Shown: positions 6,577 through 7,421 of the stretch, one piece after another | Numbering within the stretch: the stretch's first letter is position 1 | Layout: the number at the start of each line of letters is the position of its first letter | From: an uncultured Eubacteriales bacterium | Lineage (GTDB): Bacteria; Bacillota_A; Clostridia; Oscillospirales; Acutalibacteraceae | Direction: 5' to 3' | Assembly (NCBI GenBank): GCA_934454005.1 | Contig: CAKSGI010000084.1 | Span: 1 to 7,421 of the forward strand | DNA length: 7,421 nucleotides | The notes under the pieces: generated by a model | Told to the model about the DNA's origin: nothing | The model's input: only the letters and a program-made list of their open reading frames with translations | Databases searched by the model: none | Position numbers and translations under genes: made by a program

Positions 6577-7421
6577 TTATTTGTAAATTATCATAGTTCT
6601 ATTTACAACATCATCCCAAGAATATTTAATGAAGCATTCTTGATGCGTTGTTAAATTCATATCAATAATATCTTTTAGCTTATTAGATAAATCATCAACA
6701 TTAGATTTTTTAAATGTGAATGACTTATCATTTATTACTTGAACATTTTCATCTATATTAGATACTAAGCATGTATTACCATAAGCTTGAGCTTCTAATA
6801 ATGACATTGGCATACCTTCAATGTCAGATGGTAATACATATAAATATGCATTACTATATAATTCACCAAGCAATTGTCCTTGAACAAATCCTGTTAAAAT
6901 GATTGTAGAATCATCTTTTGCCAAATTTTTAATTTGTTTATAATAATCCGTTGAATGAGAAGATCCACCAGCGATAACTAGATTCTTTCCATTCTTTTCT
7001 TCATTTGAAAGCTTTTGCCAAGCTTCAATGAGGTAATGAATTCCTTTTTCAGGAACCATTCTTGCTAAAGCTAAGATATAATCATCTTTCTTTAGATTCC
7101 AATTCTTTAATATTAGTTCAGGTTCATGTAAAGTTGGTTTTGATACACCATTAGGAATAAATGTTGTTTCTCTATTATAAGTATTCTTAAAATATTTCTT
7201 TACATTCTCACTTAATACAATAATTTCATCTGCATACTTTACGGCTTGCTTTTCACCACGAAGGATTATCTTAGTACCTAATCCTCCCCACTTACTTCTT
7301 TGCCAGTCAAGTCCATGGATAGTAACTACAACTTTAGGCATCTTACTCCTTTTTTTAGAACCTAGTTTACCAAATTTACTTAAAAAATTACAGGGGCCTT
7401 CTGCATGAAAATGAATCACAT
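6577..7421 (-). CDS. Glycosyltransferase family 4, N-terminus cut by window edge
   Basis: About 281 codons are visible, and the frame runs open through the right edge. The protein is a GT-B transferase. The first visible part is VIHFHAEGPCNF, then TIHGLDWQRSKWGG, typical of the end of the N-terminal acceptor domain, followed by ADEIIVLSENVKKYF and FIPNGV, the usual hinge into the donor domain. The donor domain has LALARMVPEKGIHYLIEA, LVIAGG, ILTGFV, and SDIEGMPMSLLEAQAYGN, which contains a complete E-x7-E motif. GT4 proteins of this length are usually about 370-400 residues, so roughly 100 N-terminal residues lie outside the window. The GTG at 7419 is in frame but probably an internal Val codon, because the sequence there is already mid-domain. 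Likely role: a cytoplasmic retaining transferase adding one sugar to the lipid-linked repeat unit; donor not predictable. It is the most upstream gene seen, so the operon's promoter lies beyond the right edge. Confidence 0.92.
   Translation of the reverse strand, partial: VIHFHAEGPCNFLSKFGKLGSKKRSKMPKVVVTIHGLDWQRSKWGGLGTKIILRGEKQAVKYADEIIVLSENVKKYFKNTYNRETTFIPNGVSKPTLHEPELILKNWNLKKDDYILALARMVPEKGIHYLIEAWQKLSNEEKNGKNLVIAGGSSHSTDYYKQIKNLAKDDSTIILTGFVQGQLLGELYSNAYLYVLPSDIEGMPMSLLEAQAYGNTCLVSNIDENVQVINDKSFTFKKSNVDDLSNKLKDIIDMNLTTHQECFIKYSWDDVVNRTMIIYK

Larger units (their letters stand above)
1..7421 (-). other. Segment of a polysaccharide biosynthesis operon
   Basis: Eight consecutive co-directional genes with 14-bp overlaps (949-962, 5576-5589) and gaps of 3, 3, 11, 23 and 31 bp form one apparent transcription unit. 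The gene content (three glycosyltransferases, Wzy-like polymerase, two beta-helix acyltransferases, glycerophosphotransferase, radical SAM enzyme) is that of the variable central part of a Wzy-dependent capsule, EPS or decorated wall-glycan locus. I saw no promoter with recognisable -35 and -10 boxes in the gaps and no hairpin plus T-run terminator on the minus strand. Regulation must come from outside the window. Confidence 0.85.

Noticed and set aside
7417..7419. GTG at 7419 as the true start of the GT4 gene
   Set aside because: The residues after it are already mid-domain for GT4 (HFHAEGPC, TIHGLDWQ), no ribosome binding site can be judged because the window ends 2 bases upstream, and the remaining length is about 100 residues short of the family.

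Overview
The window is an internal piece of a surface-polysaccharide (capsule, exopolysaccharide or decorated cell-wall glycan) biosynthesis operon. Eight genes all lie on the minus strand, so transcription runs from the right edge to the left edge. Both end genes are cut by the window. DNA is very A+T-rich; hand-counted 60-base lines range from about 15% to 42% G+C. Purine-rich Shine-Dalgarno sites (GGAGG, AAGGAG, AAAGGAG) are common, every visible stop codon is TAA, and TGG encodes Trp throughout. This suits a low-G+C Bacillota, most plausibly a lactic acid bacterium, streptococcus or related gut Firmicute. The species cannot be named from the sequence.

In transcription order: (1) a GT4 glycosyltransferase lacking its N-terminus (6577 to right edge); (2) a divergent GT-B type glycosyltransferase (5576-6565); (3) a radical SAM enzyme with a reduced SPASM ('twitch'-like) auxiliary-cluster domain (4405-5589); (4) a left-handed beta-helix O-acetyltransferase of the WbbJ/maltose-acetyltransferase type (3830-4381); (5) a GT2 glycosyltransferase (2770-3798); (6) a second beta-helix acetyltransferase, of the serine-acetyltransferase-like type (2230-2766); (7) a Wzy/O-antigen-ligase-type polymerase with about 12 membrane segments (949-2226); (8) a CDP-glycerol:glycerophosphotransferase family protein (left edge to 962), which lacks its C-terminus.

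The genes are packed tightly, with overlaps of 14 bp or gaps of 3 to 31 bp, and several Shine-Dalgarno sites sit inside the end of the preceding gene. A single polycistronic, translationally coupled transcript is the simplest reading. No internal promoter, terminator, RNA gene, IS element or CRISPR was seen, and no gene-free stretch exceeds 31 bp.

Together the genes suggest this scheme (inference): cytoplasmic glycosyltransferases build a lipid-linked repeat unit, one or both beta-helix enzymes O- or N-acylate it, the glycerophosphotransferase adds a glycerol-phosphate or related alditol-phosphate group, and the Wzy protein polymerises flipped units outside the membrane. The priming transferase, chain-length regulators and flippase are not in view. 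The radical SAM gene is the unusual member. It is not a standard part of Wzy-dependent clusters, it is richer in G+C than its neighbours, and it has a basic aromatic C-terminal segment that may bind the membrane. It is the best candidate for undescribed chemistry here.
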